Part shown: piece by piece, positions 23,585 to 34,194 of the stretch
Position numbering within the stretch: the stretch's first letter is position 1
Layout: every line of letters starts with the position of its first letter
NCBI RefSeq assembly: GCF_024679245.1
Contig: NC_090172.1
Location: 43,377,054 to 43,441,053, forward strand
Source: Pseudorasbora parva
Taxonomy: Eukaryota; Chordata; Actinopteri; Cypriniformes; Gobionidae
Length of the DNA: 64,000 bases
Reading direction: 5' to 3'
Translations under genes and position numbers: made by a program
Notes under the pieces: generated by a model
The model's input: only the letters and a program-made list of their open reading frames with translations
What the model was told of the DNA's origin: nothing
Databases searched by the model: none

Positions 23585-24674
23585 AGGGTTACTTCAGCGA
23601 TTAGCAGAATTTTCAAGAATCTTCTCAAACTAATTCATATGAAAGGTAAGCTTTCAAAGGCATGAACTGAAAACGTAGCAGATTGAACATGCGCTGTGAA
23701 TCTATGCCGCGAGTGCCGTCGCGTTTACCTCAGGTCTCATCACAAGCTCATCCATGACTGCCAATGTGACTCCTGCAGCGTTTTGGGCTGTGAGACTCCC
23801 TCAACGGCTAAATCACATATTGAACACACATGTTCAGTTTTTAATTGTATTGTCTGTTCTCTAAGGCCATGTCCACACTAATACGTTTTCATTTGAAAAC
23901 GTATATTTTTCTCTCCGTTTTGGCCTTCCGTCCACACTGAGACAGCGTTTTAAGTCAATGAAAACGTATCGTTTTGAAAACGCTCTCCCAAAGCGGATAC
24001 ATTTGAAAACGCCGTCTTCACACCGTAGTGTGGACTGTGAAAACGGAGGCTTTTTAATACGATGACGCATTTTTAGCCATGTGATGCAGTCATATGACCA
24101 ATTCAGCCAAGATGGTGAACGACGAATTGTAGTTGTACAGCAGTTGTTTTGTATGCTTTCTGTTTTGACAGCCTTGTTAAATATTAATGTCAGTTTGTAC
24201 ATACTGTTAAAAATATCATTTTCCCAACATTGCCGCAAAATTTCAAAGAGTAAATAAACAAGTAGCGGAAATGACGCAAGTCGAAGCATCTTGGATTTGC
24301 TCATGCGCAGTACAGATGTGTAGATGAAAATTTTTTGGAAAACGATTGAAAATGATAGTGTGGACGCGGACCATTTTTAGACGAAAACTCTGTTTTTAAA
24401 TTTATCTGGATTAGTGTAGACGTAGCCTAACTGAACTGATTTTATGAAGGTGATCGCGGTCGCGGTGGGAAAGTGATTAGTGATTCAGTAATGGCCTCAA
24501 AGGGCAGCGAAGCATTCTGGGAATTGATGTCTTTCATCCCCATGAACCAAAAATACATTTTCTGTCTTTTCTCAGTCTAGAACCAGATTAAAAAATAATT
24601 TCACATTTCTACTACATTAATGACCCAGATTAAATACAGATTCATCTTCCCAGCGCTGGTGTAGGCCTACTCCT
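23585..24674 (+). mobile_element. Family A TTAA element, copy 1 (with insert)
   Basis: TTAA lies at 23581-23584 and 24675-24678. The left end AGGGTTACTTCAGCGATTAG and inner right part (TTCACATTTCTACTACATTA, ACAGATTCATCTT) match the other family A copies at 26515, 28574 and 38242. The last few bases of the right end are diverged (GGCCTACTCCT instead of AAGTACCCCT). A Harbinger-like element interrupts it at 23865-24427. The frame 23861-24304 on the minus strand spans the insert and shows no transposase motif. Confidence 0.85.
23865..24427. mobile_element. Harbinger-like MITE with TAA duplication (563 bp)
   Basis: Ends GGCCATGTCCACACTAATAC and (right complemented) GGCTACGTCTACACTAATCC form a 20-bp TIR. 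TAA flanks both ends (23862-23864, 24428-24430). The uninterrupted family A copy at 28574-29329 reads GTTCTCTAACTCAG at this site, proving a single TAA before insertion. A 3-bp TWA duplication is characteristic of PIF/Harbinger. Much of the interior consists of GAAAACG / CGTTTTC repeats in both orientations. Confidence 0.88.
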
Positions 24675-25091
24675 TTAAATATATTAATTATTTAGTTTGA
24701 CAATAAACAAATCGCTAAACACGTTTATTCAACATAGTTTAAAAATATAATAATAATACTAATGAATAATTTCTGAACATTGACTCTTAGTCATTATTCA
24801 CCTTTTTCTCATGGTTTCTCTCAACAACAACAAAAAGACAGAATATATAGCATATTTCTAATAGGGGCACATTGTAACGCAGTGTTACAACACACCTCAC
24901 CTGCGCAACTGTGATTTAACCCTGGCTCATGTCTTCTGTTGGTGAGATTATCATTAAGGAACTACATCAACTGTTAAATAACATATATGTTAAAATAATA
25001 TATGATTTGTACTATTTTAAATAAACACAAAAAACTGAGATGAAAAATAAACACAACATTTATTTTTGCTATGGTAATGTATTCTGTCACT

Positions 25092-25523
25092 CTGGTTTGG
25101 GTTTGGTTCATGTTTTCATGTCTTTTAATTTGTTATTTTGCCTTAGTTTTATTTCATGTCAATGTATCAAGTCAAGCCAAGTCTTTGTTTAACTTGTTTC
25201 CGTTCATGTTTGTATAAATACCAGTACTACAACTTACTTCAGTGGACTATATTACTGAAAGCTAGACCAAAGACAATGGAAACATGAGGGCTATATACAC
25301 ACAAAGACTAACAAAACACACCTGTGAATAATCAACAATTAACCAATGAGATCTAAACAAGACACATGAACAATGGAAGCACATGAGGGGAATCACATGA
25401 GGGGAACAAGGAATAACATGACTGACAGGAAGCAGGAAACATGACTATGGCAAATAAAACAATAGATAAGACAAATAATACAAATGAAAAGATATGAACA
25501 TCATGAAACAAAATCCAAACCAA
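25092..25523. repeat. Imperfect foldback repeat (arms ~60-75 bp)
   Basis: The T-rich arm 25092-25152 (TGGTTTGGGTTTGGTTCATG...) is a degenerate complement of 25449-25523 (...ATGAAACAAAATCCAAACCA). The region between holds a dispersed-repeat phrase (CAGTGGACTATATTACTG). It may be an old foldback or TIR element; the ends and target duplication are not clear. Confidence 0.45.
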
Positions 25524-26019
25524 CAAAACATCAACACAGCGTTTTTCTGGTTTTCTTCTAAACAGACATAAATATTCTTAGAAAACTAAAACAATATTTA
25601 TATGGCACAAGTACAATCAGGATCACTAGAGAGACAACAACAAACTAGAGCATATTAATAATAATAGATCAACAATTATAATTAAAAACTTAAATCATTG
25701 TGGTATATATACAACAAAAAATACTCTTTAAAATAAACACTGAAAACATAAATGATCATCAAAAACAAGATAACTTAAATAGTCATTGTATAAAACTTCT
25801 CTAAACTACAACTAGATTTAGATAAATTGTTGCCATAAAAATTAAAATTCATGTCTCATGTCTTTCTAAACGCACATCTCTGTCCCCTTCCCCCTCCAAC
25901 CCAACAAGACTGATTTGTCTTTGCTCAGAAAACATCCATCGAGCCTCTGCGATTACCCCACGTTGACAGACAGAAAAAGAGACACAACAGAATACTCAGT
26001 CCTCTTCTGTCTTCACAAA
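25524..26019. other. No gene seen; A/T-rich sequence
   Basis: Low-complexity A-rich sequence up to about 25850, then more complex non-repetitive sequence leading into the 58-bp inverted-repeat arm. No coding frame or RNA gene recognised. Confidence 0.4.
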
Positions 26020-26077
26020 GAGCCTCCTCAGTCTGACCCCGCCCAACGCTGCCTCGAGTAAACCAGTACAGGTCTCC
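26020..26077. repeat. Left arm of a 58-bp inverted repeat
   Basis: This stretch (starting GAGCCTCCTCAGTCTGACCC) matches the complement of 26751-26808 at 53 of 58 positions; the homology stops sharply at both arm ends. The arms are GC-rich against an AT-rich background. Confidence 0.88.
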
Positions 26078-26514
26078 ATCACTGCCCTTTTCCTAAAGCA
26101 CTCATAGTCCTACCCTTTGAAAAAAAGCTACAGTGCTAAATGAATGAGTTTTTCCTTCACATATCCTCATGAAATATTCTTGTAAAAAGAGATGATCGAT
26201 GTAATGAGGTGTTTGGGCAACCGTACCGTTGTGTGATCCTTCCTCCCCATCACATCTTCAAAGACATTTCCCGCGATACCGCAACCCTACACCAACCCCA
26301 TCGCCGGCATGTCATGTGCTGGCCCCTCCCCCACAGCTCTTATCGCATCATCACACTTTATTATTATGGCACAAGGCCAGGCATGTCAATGGCAAGCGGT
26401 TGGATACTTTTGTCATAAAGAGAGAATGAAGTTAAATGCACACAACAGATTAGTGTTATCAATGGTTGTACGCTACTCAGAACTGAACCGAGAATGCTTT
26501 TTAAAGGGTTACTT

Positions 26515-26684
26515 CAGCGAATGGCATATGGCTTTGTATCAGTAGAAACCCTGGAGTCTAGGCTTTTCTCAGCCTAGAAGGCACCAAATTAAAAAATAAT
26601 TTCACATTTCTACTACTAATGTAGACCTATGGGACCTACTAATGGCCCAGTTTAAATACAGATTCATCTTTAAGTACTACCCCT
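26515..26684 (+). mobile_element. Family A TTAA element, copy 2, short derivative (170 bp)
   Basis: TTAA lies at 26511-26514 and 26685-26688. Left end AGGGTTACTTCAGCGAATGG and right end AAGTACTACCCCT are retained, with the subterminal phrase TTTCACATTTCTACTACTAA, but nearly all of the interior is lost. It sits in the spacer between the two arms of the 58-bp inverted repeat. The open frames overlapping it are not genes. Confidence 0.88.
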
Positions 26685-26750
26685 TTAAATTCCAATTAAT
26701 CAACTTAATTTTTTGAGTGATTTTTGAGTGATGGCTTGACAAAGTCAAAA

Positions 26751-26808
26751 GGAGATCTGTACTGGTTTCCTCGAGGCAACGTTGGGTGGGGTCAGACTAA
26801 GGAGGCTC
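26751..26808. repeat. Right arm of the 58-bp inverted repeat
   Basis: Complement of 26020-26077 with five mismatches. The arms are separated by 673 bases, 170 of which are the inserted family A element and 4 its extra TTAA. Confidence 0.88.
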
Positions 26809-27110
26809 AACCGGCTGGGTGTACATTATCCCTTACTTAACAAATCTATGGACAAGAGTAGAAGTACACTTCATTTCACATGGCACTATCTGTTGAATTT
26901 CTTTTAAATCAGTTTTACTTCTTGTAATTTCACAGAATTTCACAAACTTCGCCTACCATAACATTTTATGTTTGAAAACAATTCCATCTAATTCAGGGCA
27001 GGAAAGCACTAAAACAAAAGGCCTGAATATGATGCTCAAAACAAGGGAGCAATTCGTCTGCCATGATTGCTGTTTGCACAGAGAGCATTCTCATTTTAAG
27101 AGACACTTAC

Positions 27111-27149
27111 CGATTGTTGTAGGGTGAAGAATATCTCTCAGGCACAAAA
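27111..27149 (-). CDS. Candidate 39-nt microexon, minus strand
   Basis: Read on the minus strand, a strong 3' splice site (a 20-base pyrimidine tract ending TTTCTCTTCTAG) leads into 39 bases, followed by a consensus 5' splice site (ATCG/GTAAGTG; the GTAAGT complement is at 27105-27110). Thirty-nine is a multiple of three, so skipping keeps the frame, as for many neuronal microexons. Two phases are open; one gives F-V-P-E-R-Y-S-S-P-Y-N-N plus a split codon, the other L-C-L-R-D-I-L-H-P-T-T-I. I cannot match either to a named protein. It lies in sequence free of recognised mobile elements. If real, the surrounding tens of kilobases are intron of a minus-strand gene. No second exon of similar quality was found. 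Confidence 0.5.
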
Positions 27150-28379
27150 CTAGAAGAGAAAAACAAAGAGATGAATGAGAACATGACGACTGCACACACA
27201 GAACACTCCACACTATCCTCACCTGTCCTCAAAGAACATTAGGCATGTTGTTGATAAAATAGTATGATTAATATTGTTTCTGATGTGAGAACTCTAGCTG
27301 TAAAATGACAACTGAATAAGTCTAACACATTGTATTAAAAAAACACATATGCAGATAATGGTGTCTGCTGATAGACTCACTATGATTTCCAGTAAATGGT
27401 CACATCATAAGTGAAAAAAGACATCTGCAAGTTTGATTGACGCATGTCACCGTCTAGTGTTTGAAGGGAAACAAGCTAGTTTTCAGGCATGTCTCACACT
27501 TCGACTCTGTTTGGAGCCGAGAGTGTATTTGCGTGCCATGATTACTGAGCACCAGCTCACAAAGAGAGTGATTCAATCAACAGCGCCACTGCTCTGGCAC
27601 ATTCTGAGGAGGGGGGGAGGAGAAACAGGGACGTCCCATCCGAGACAAGTGATGCAGTGCAGACTCTCCGTCTGACAGTGTAACTCATTCTCCTGTGGGG
27701 GTGCTTCTACACAAGCAGATGTTTTCCATTAGATGAGACTGATAATGACACCTCACATGTCCCCCACAGACTTAGGTGACTTTGGCAGTAATTTGTACAC
27801 CTAATTGTAGAAGTGTCCTATAAATTTGTCTATTTCCTAAGGGACATGTGTCTTCCAGATGGACTGAGACAAACAAAAATCAGATCTGATGTGAAGTGAC
27901 GCCGTCCCACCCTATTTTCTGCACCTGCACCAAACACAATAAGGAGAAAATTCCCATAAGCTATAATCAACTGAGAAAGACGAGAACATCTTTATTTAAC
28001 CAACAGAGAGCACCCAATGTATTAAAGACTTTGAGGCTTATGGCTAATGATTCATATAGCATTAGTTGTTGAGGGAAATAGGAAAATGAATGACGAGGAG
28101 TTGCACATCTTTTTGACAGATGCTGCTCTTTCAAATGCAGTTCAACAGCTACTGGTAAATCCACAGTGATAAGTATAGTAAGAGGATTCAGCTCTATGGA
28201 CAGATGGAAAGACTGAGACGAAGCGGAAATATGTGCACACTTTCTCCGCATTTTGACAAAATACTTCAGCCAAAAATGAAAATTCTGTCATCATTGACTC
28301 ATTGACTGTTTTTTTCTTCTGAGGAACACACCATTTTTCCAGACAGTTGATACTGCTCATTTAAATACAGTAAAAATAT
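27150..28379. other. No gene seen apart from the microexon
   Basis: Largely non-repetitive. A fragment at about 28262-28345 (CAAAAATGAAAATTCTGTCATCATTGA) is the end of the dispersed MITE also seen at 46855-47083. The frame 27433-27675 has no recognisable domain. Confidence 0.4.
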
Positions 28380-28479
28380 AAAGTATAAACTGTATTATTG
28401 TGAAATATTACAATTTAAAATAGCTTAATATAATTTTATATTAATGCATTTTATATAATATAACATTAAATGCAATTTA

Positions 28480-29525
28480 TTCTTTGGATCCTGAATTCAA
28501 CTATTACACCAGCCTTCAGTGTTGCATACATGGTCATTCAGAAATCATTCTAATATGCTGATTAGCTGCTTAAAGGGGTACTTCGGCACTGGAAAGATGA
28601 ATCTGTATTTAAACTGGGTCATTAATGTAGTAGAAATGTGAAATTATTTTTGAATTTTGTGCCTTCTAGACTGAGAAAAGACAGAAAATGTATTTTTGTC
28701 TCATGGGGATGAAAGACAACAATTCCCAGAATGCTTCGCTGCCCTGTGAGGCCATTCCCAAAGCCACCGCTACTGGATTACAGTGACTGAGTTAGAGAAC
28801 AGACACTACAATTAAATACTGAACGTGTCTGTTCAATATAACGATCGAGTTGCCACGTGAGTCTCACAGCACTAACTCAGATTAGGAGTCAGATTACATT
28901 TAACGTCATAAATGAGCTGATGAGTGATGAGAGCTGAGGAAATCGTGACCACATTCGTGGCATACACTCACAACGCGTGTTCAGTCTGGCGCGTTTTCAG
29001 TTCATGCCTTTGGAAGCTTAACTTTCATAGAAATGAATTAGCATCCGTTTAAATGAATGCCTGCAGCTGCAAGCTGTGCTGTGAGTGTGATCTCCCATCC
29101 CCCGTGCGAGTTGAAAACATGTGGAAATGGCTCTCTCTGCTGGCTGTAGTCTTTAGCCTCTGGCCAAACATTCCAAAGATGATGCAATTGTCGTCACGGA
29201 AGGAATTTTTCCAGAAATAAAATGCATAAATCTCTCTTGTCTCAGGGGGATATGAGGGGGGAAAGCACAATCATTTGAATATACTCCAGGGTTTCTACAA
29301 AGCCATATGCTAATCGCTGAAGTAACCCTTTAAGAAACACTTATTACTATTACTTATTATTGTTGAAGACAGTCTGCTTCCTATTTTTGCGTAAACCTTT
29401 GATGAATAGAACGTTTAAATTAACAGCATTTATTTAAAACGGAAATCTTTTGTAACATTACAAATGTCTTACTACCACCTTTGATCAATTGAATGCATCC
29501 TTTCTGAACAGAAATATTAAAATCT
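28480..29525. repeat. Dispersed repeat split by a family A element
   Basis: The two halves (about 28480-28569 and 29334-29525) read continuously as ...AATATGCTGATTAGCTGC + TTAAGAAACACTTATTA..., matching in complement the related copy at 54536-54870 (TTCTTGAGGAGCAAATAG, TTCTGAAGGATCATG). It resembles a dispersed sequence common in cyprinid genomes; I cannot say whether it is the tail of a LINE or a DNA element. Confidence 0.7.
28574..29329 (-). mobile_element. Family A TTAA element, copy 3, uninterrupted (756 bp)
   Basis: TTAA lies at 28570-28573 and 29330-29333. Ends: AGGGGTACTTCGGCACTGG at left and the complement of AGGGTTACTTCAGCGATTAG at right, so it is in the opposite orientation to copies 1, 2 and 4. 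It is the only copy without nested insertions that keeps the interior, and it acts as the empty site for the inserts in copies 1 and 4. No transposase frame; the frame 29049-29270 lies within it. Confidence 0.92.
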
Positions 29526-30851
29526 AACTGACTGGTGAATATTTAAAATATATAATTATGGATCCATAATCACAACGCAAAAAGGTTTGGAATGACGAAG
29601 ACGGTGAGCCAATTAACAATCAAATATCAATTTTTGAGTGAACTATCCCTTTAACACTTATAGACACTTTTTCTGACTTCTGTCAGCATCTTTTTCCGTC
29701 TCTCCCTTACAAAGCTGTACCCTCAAAGCCATTTTGATAAAAGCGGCCATCTGGGATGGAAGGAGGGTCTAATTTTCCAGCCAAATCCTGTCAAATGGCA
29801 GTGGCCGTGCTGCATGCCGACAGAGCAGTGTGGTTAAAATCCCCTCTCCACCCCTGCAGACCTGTATTATTAGCACAGAAGGACAGAAAGTAGGCACTGA
29901 TGTCAGCATAATGGCTCCATCGGGGAGGCTGCCTTAGAAAGACCACAAGGAGGATGAAAAGGAGGACAGGATAGGTGAGCTGAGAGATGTTCTTGCCATT
30001 CATCCATCATAGCCTTTGATTAAAGGGGGGAATGGTTCTTGTCAAGACACCATGACATGCCTGGCTCTGCCCAAAAGCCTTAATAGCCCAACTGAAAATA
30101 GCAAAAGCAAGCAGCAATAAACACCTTTCTTTACCAAAATTGCTGGCTGAGCCACCCTCATGTTGTTCTGATCCTGTATAACTTTTATTTTAAAAAATAT
30201 TTTGGAACACAAAGGGTGATTTTTAAAGAATATTCTGACTACACAATGAAAGTGAATGAGGAGTGGTGTGGTCAGGCTTCAAAAAGCACTTCTAAAAGCG
30301 TCCATATGACGTGTACCCTATTCCAAGTCTCTTGAAGTCATATGTGTCACATGCCTGTCCTGTCTTGTGTGCACATGTGGGTTTTGTTATGTTGAGCAGG
30401 ATGCAAAAAGCTGCCTTCGGAGGACACATTTGAAGGCAGGAAGGCATCGAGCCACATCCGAATCTAATGTTTGCTTCAATTCCTGTCCCCTGAGAGACCT
30501 TCATCTGATCGATTTTTGAAGGCAGCACACGTGTCCTTCACTGCCTTTGATATCCCACAATCCTGTGCTTTCCATTCAGTGACAGTTGAGCTGGAAAAAA
30601 AGATGGCGTCCAGAAGTTGCATTTGCGGGTCAGTTTGTGTGTAAATGTACGTTTTTTTACCAACATATTCCACTTCTGATATCATTTCTAGCGAGAAATC
30701 ACTACTGTAGTAATTAAATATGTGTTAAGTTATCACCAGAGCTCTCTCTATTTAGATGTAGATCATTAAACTGTTACACTGCCTTAGAAGGCTGTCCGAA
30801 ATTAGTTTTGTAAGGTGTCTTCATGCACAAAAGGCTGCCTGCAGAGTCTTT
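29526..30851. other. No gene seen; small repeat fragments
   Basis: Short remnants of the dispersed MITE occur at about 29625-29653 (TTTTTGAGTGAACTATCCCTTTA) and about 30150-30270 (ACCCTCATGTTGTTCTGATCC). 29660-30010 is non-repetitive. 30390-30850 has several AAGGCTGCC / GGCTGCCTGC phrases suggesting another decayed TIR element, without clear ends. Confidence 0.4.
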
Positions 30852-31380
30852 AGGTGTGTTCGACATCGGCTGCGGCTGGATGCATGCGATCGGCGAGAGT
30901 AGCCGAGTGCAGGCGGGGAGGAGCTGCAAACGGAGACGTGAAGCCGGACACTTTCTGCTTCCCGTGGTGACGCTTGAGCTGTGTTTGCAAACTTTATCAC
31001 AGCTGAAGTTAAATAAATGCAATATTTCTCAAATACACAGATGTTTCAAATGATATTTTCATCCAATACTTTATATACTGCTTAATAAAGCGTCTGTTTG
31101 GACAAGATTAAAGGTTCAACATATAAACCACACTATCAATAAAGTGGTGTCAACGGTTTTTATCAGTTTTAGTTTGATAAACATGACAATATAACATCGC
31201 GACTACATGAAAAGAGGTTTTACTGTTATAAATAAATGATTTGTGAGCATTAGCGTGACATAAGTTTTCAGAATAAACACGAAACGCACGTGATCTCTGT
31301 CATACGGCGAATCGGCCAATCGTGGATCAGCTGTGTCGTCATCAGAGCTTGTGCATCCTCCTGCAGTCCCCCTTGAGAAT

Positions 31381-32176
31381 AGGCTTGTTTGAGATGCGCC
31401 TTGCCTCGCCTGAAATAAAGGCGAGACTAGGCGGCTGCAGTGAGGGGAGGAGTGAAAAAAGTGCAGGCAAGCCGGACAATTCTCTTCTCGTAGTGGATCA
31501 GACACCAGCGAGAGCAGGTGTGTGTGTGTGAGATGAGTTCTCTCTTCTCGTAGTGGATCAGACACCTGCGAGATCAGTTGCAGATATCGCGGGATTCACA
31601 CTTGTGCGCTCTGTTGCTGATAAACTGGATGTAATTTAAGTTCTGTTGCTTTTATATGAAAATAAATATTATGAACAAGGCACCCAAAGTTTTTGTTATT
31701 TATTTCCTTTCGAAAGGCCTGCTTATCAAGCATTTTTACTTTAATTACACACATGTTTTATATATTTTTATTAATATGACAACAATCACATAACCCACAG
31801 AAAGACCGCACTGTCCGAGAGTTTGAGAATATGCACACATAATTTATACACATAAAAACATGATACCAGAGTTTTAAATTCAAATATATTAAAAAACAAC
31901 CTTGCATCACGGTTATTTAAACCAATGAGCATTAAGCTGTGTCGTCAGCAAGTCGTTTCCCATCATGCTTTTGCTCCGCGCAGTCGGTGGAGAGCAACTG
32001 CGCTCGACTGCAGAATCCGACACATCCGCCTCGCCATCGCGAGAGATTTTTGACATACGTCGGCATGACATCAGAGCAAGGCGGGCCGCCCTCGGACACA
32101 TTTCTAACCGGCATGCATCTCGCGCTGATCACCGGTGATCGATTCTGCGCAGATTTTGCTCATCTCAAACAAGCCT
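31381..32176. mobile_element. Element F, Harbinger-like, inside D copy 1 (796 bp)
   Basis: The first 16 bases AGGCTTGTTTGAGATG are an exact inverted match to the last 16. AAT flanks both ends (31378-31380, 32177-32179). D copy 2 shows the uninterrupted site (TTGAGAATCTGCACC), with a single AAT. A 3-bp duplication suits PIF/Harbinger. F and D share the terminal pattern AGGCTTGTTYGA, so they may be mobilised by related enzymes. No transposase is encoded. Confidence 0.9.
31481..31577. repeat. Tandem duplication inside element F (period ~60)
   Basis: TCTCTTCTCGTAGTGGATCA followed by GACACC occurs at about 31480 and again at about 31540, with a short GTGTGTGTG run between. It explains the repetitive look of the overlapping minus-strand frame 31203-31565. 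Confidence 0.8.
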
Positions 32177-32412
32177 AATCTGCAGCGGCTGCATCAGCCG
32201 GCTGCTCTCGAATCGCTCTCGCGGTACTTTGTTGACATACGTAACAGTCACGTGCTGTCGGCGCTGTCTCAAGTCGGACAAAATTTCTAACCGGCATGCA
32301 CTGCTTTAAGTCAGCCGCCGATCGGTCTGCGCATCGCTAGGTGAAGTCGAACAAGCCTATTGTCTGATGAGGCAATGAGTCAGGTGCCTATAGGTTTTCG
32401 AAAGCAGTCATT

Positions 32413-33121
32413 AGGTGTGTTCGACATCGGCTGCGGCTGGATGCATGCGATCGGCGAGAGTAGCCGAGTGCAGGCGGGGAGGAGCTGCAAACGGAGACGT
32501 GAAGTCGGACACTTTCTACTTCCCGTGGTGACGCTTGAGCTGTGTTTGCAAACTTAATCACATCTAAAGTTAAATAAATGCAATATTTCTCAAATACACA
32601 GATGTTTCAAATGATATTTTCATCCAATACTTTATATACTGCTTAATAAAGCATCTGTTTGGACAAGATTAAAGGTTCAACATATAAACCACACTATCAG
32701 TAAAGTGGTGTCAACGGTTTTTATCAGTTTTAGTTTGATAAACATGACAATATAACGTCGCGACTACATGAAAAGAGGTTTTACTGTTATAAATAAATTA
32801 TTTGTGAGCATTAGTGTAACATAAGGTTTTAGAATAAACACGAAACACACGTGTTCACTGTCATGCGGTGAATCCGGCCAATCGTGGATCAGCTGTGTCG
32901 TCATCAGAGCTCGAGCAGCCTCCTGCAGCCACCCTTGAGAATCTGCACCGGCTGCATCAGCCGCCTGCTCTCGAATCGCTCTCGCGGTACTTTGTTGACA
33001 TACGTCACAGTCACGTGCCGTCGGCGCTGTCTCAAGTCGGACAAAATTTCTAACCGGCATGCACTGCTTCAAGTCAGCCGCCGATCGGTCTGCGCATCGC
33101 TAGGGGAAGTCGAACAAGCCT
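32413..33121 (+). mobile_element. Element D, copy 2, complete (709 bp)
   Basis: Ends as in copy 1, with ATT on both sides (32410-32412, 33122-33124), a 3-bp target duplication. Sequence identity with copy 1 is very high apart from scattered single-base changes, so the two are young or recently duplicated. They are in the same orientation, 54 bases apart. Confidence 0.92.
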
Positions 33122-33124
33122 ATT

Positions 33125-33392
33125 GTCTGATCCCTCCCCCTTATCTGATTAGCGTTTGATTTCTCCCACCTGTTCTCTCTTGATTTCTTCCCTTTATAAG
33201 CTCCTTGTGTTTGTCAGTCTTTGTTGGATTATGTCTCCCGGGTCCCTGTGAGTTCCCTGTTGGTATGGTTTTGAGTTATGTTACAGTTCTGATTATGTGT
33301 TTCCCCCCCCCCCCCCCCTTGTGGGTTTTTGTTTTGCGTTTGTTTTATTTTATAATAAATTATAATTTCTCTGCACTTAAGTCCTTGCACTA
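33125..33392 (+). repeat. LTR-like block
   Basis: It holds CCCTTTATAAGCTCC (TATA-like) at about 33190 and TATAATAAATTATA (polyadenylation-like) at about 33350, in T-rich sequence with a C16 run (33303-33318). This resembles a fish solo LTR, but neither matching termini nor a target duplication are visible. Confidence 0.4.
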
Positions 33393-34120
33393 GTGATGCA
33401 AAGTCTGATTCATTTCCGCAAACCGGTTCTTCTCGGACAGTTCGGCTTGATGACCTGGTTCAGAAAGCCAATTCATAGGTTCCTGACCTCATCATGCAGT
33501 GATGTCACTATGCATTTCTTTTATGCTTTTTAATACATTTCTCTGTGTTCATATAAAGGGAACATTCAAATAAAGTAATAATCTGTATAAGTGCATATTG
33601 AAACAATCAAGTAATTATTTGTGTGAGTGCATTTTCTGATTATTGCCTTTCATTCACTTAATGGTGTTTGTGTTGTGTTCTGTTAATTTATCCTTCGCGT
33701 CAGATTCAACTGAAAATTGCTACAACTACAGTACACATTACAGGCACTGATCAACAAACGCGGACATGATACATGTCTAAAGTAGCTATATAGAAAGAAT
33801 AAACCAGTCTTATAAATGTATACATTTTGCTTTACAATAATCTGCATGCATAATAAATTACAGTAAAATGTATGGTTTTAATAAAATGTTATTTAATAAC
33901 AGTAGTCATCATAAAAAGCATATTTCCAGTAGTCTACGTCCCTCAGACTAGCGTTGTCAACTCAATCAGCCTCGCCTCAGTAATCCTCTGCAAACTTCGA
34001 CAGATTTTTGAACCGCCTCAATTGGTCCTTTTTCAGTCGGACGTGCTTCTAAAGTTTGATTCAGTTCGATGGTCAACCGGCTCAAAAGAACGATTCAAGA
34101 ACCTAACATCACTATAGCAC
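33393..34120. mobile_element. hAT-like TIR element
   Basis: The left end TAGTGATGCAAAGTC and the complement of the right end TAGTGATGTTAGGTTC share TAGTGATG. Subterminal phrases (AACCGGTTCTTCTCGG; AACCGGCTCAAAAGAACG) face each other, as in fish hAT elements with NTAGTGATG ends. The flanks TTGCAC and TAGCAC are only partly alike, so the duplication is not certain. The frame 33872-34117 is not a recognised protein. Confidence 0.6.
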
Positions 34121-34194
34121 TAGTTTTCCTTTGTTCCAGACGTGACAATATGATAGCTTTGTGTGACATACTGACCGAAAATGAATTATTCACT

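Larger units (their letters stand above)
30852..32358 (+). mobile_element. Element D, copy 1, interrupted by element F
   Basis: Left end AGGTGTGTTCGACATCGGC; right end, complemented, AGGCTTGTTCGACTTCACC. The TIR is about 14 bases with two mismatches. Once F (31381-32176) and its extra AAT are removed the length is 708 bases, against 709 for copy 2. The flanks are TTT and ATT. Internal GC-rich ends contrast with an AT-rich middle. The frame 30823-31053 and its relative at 32360-32557 read the same sequence in both copies, but neither has a recognised domain. Confidence 0.88.

Noticed and set aside
23861..24304. 147-codon minus-strand frame
   Set aside because: It lies across a Harbinger-like MITE and has no transposase motif; the MITE's repeated GAAAACG content keeps the frame open.
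33393..34120. Exact 8-bp hAT duplication around this element
   Set aside because: The flanks TTGCAC and TAGCAC agree only in part, so I did not claim a duplication.
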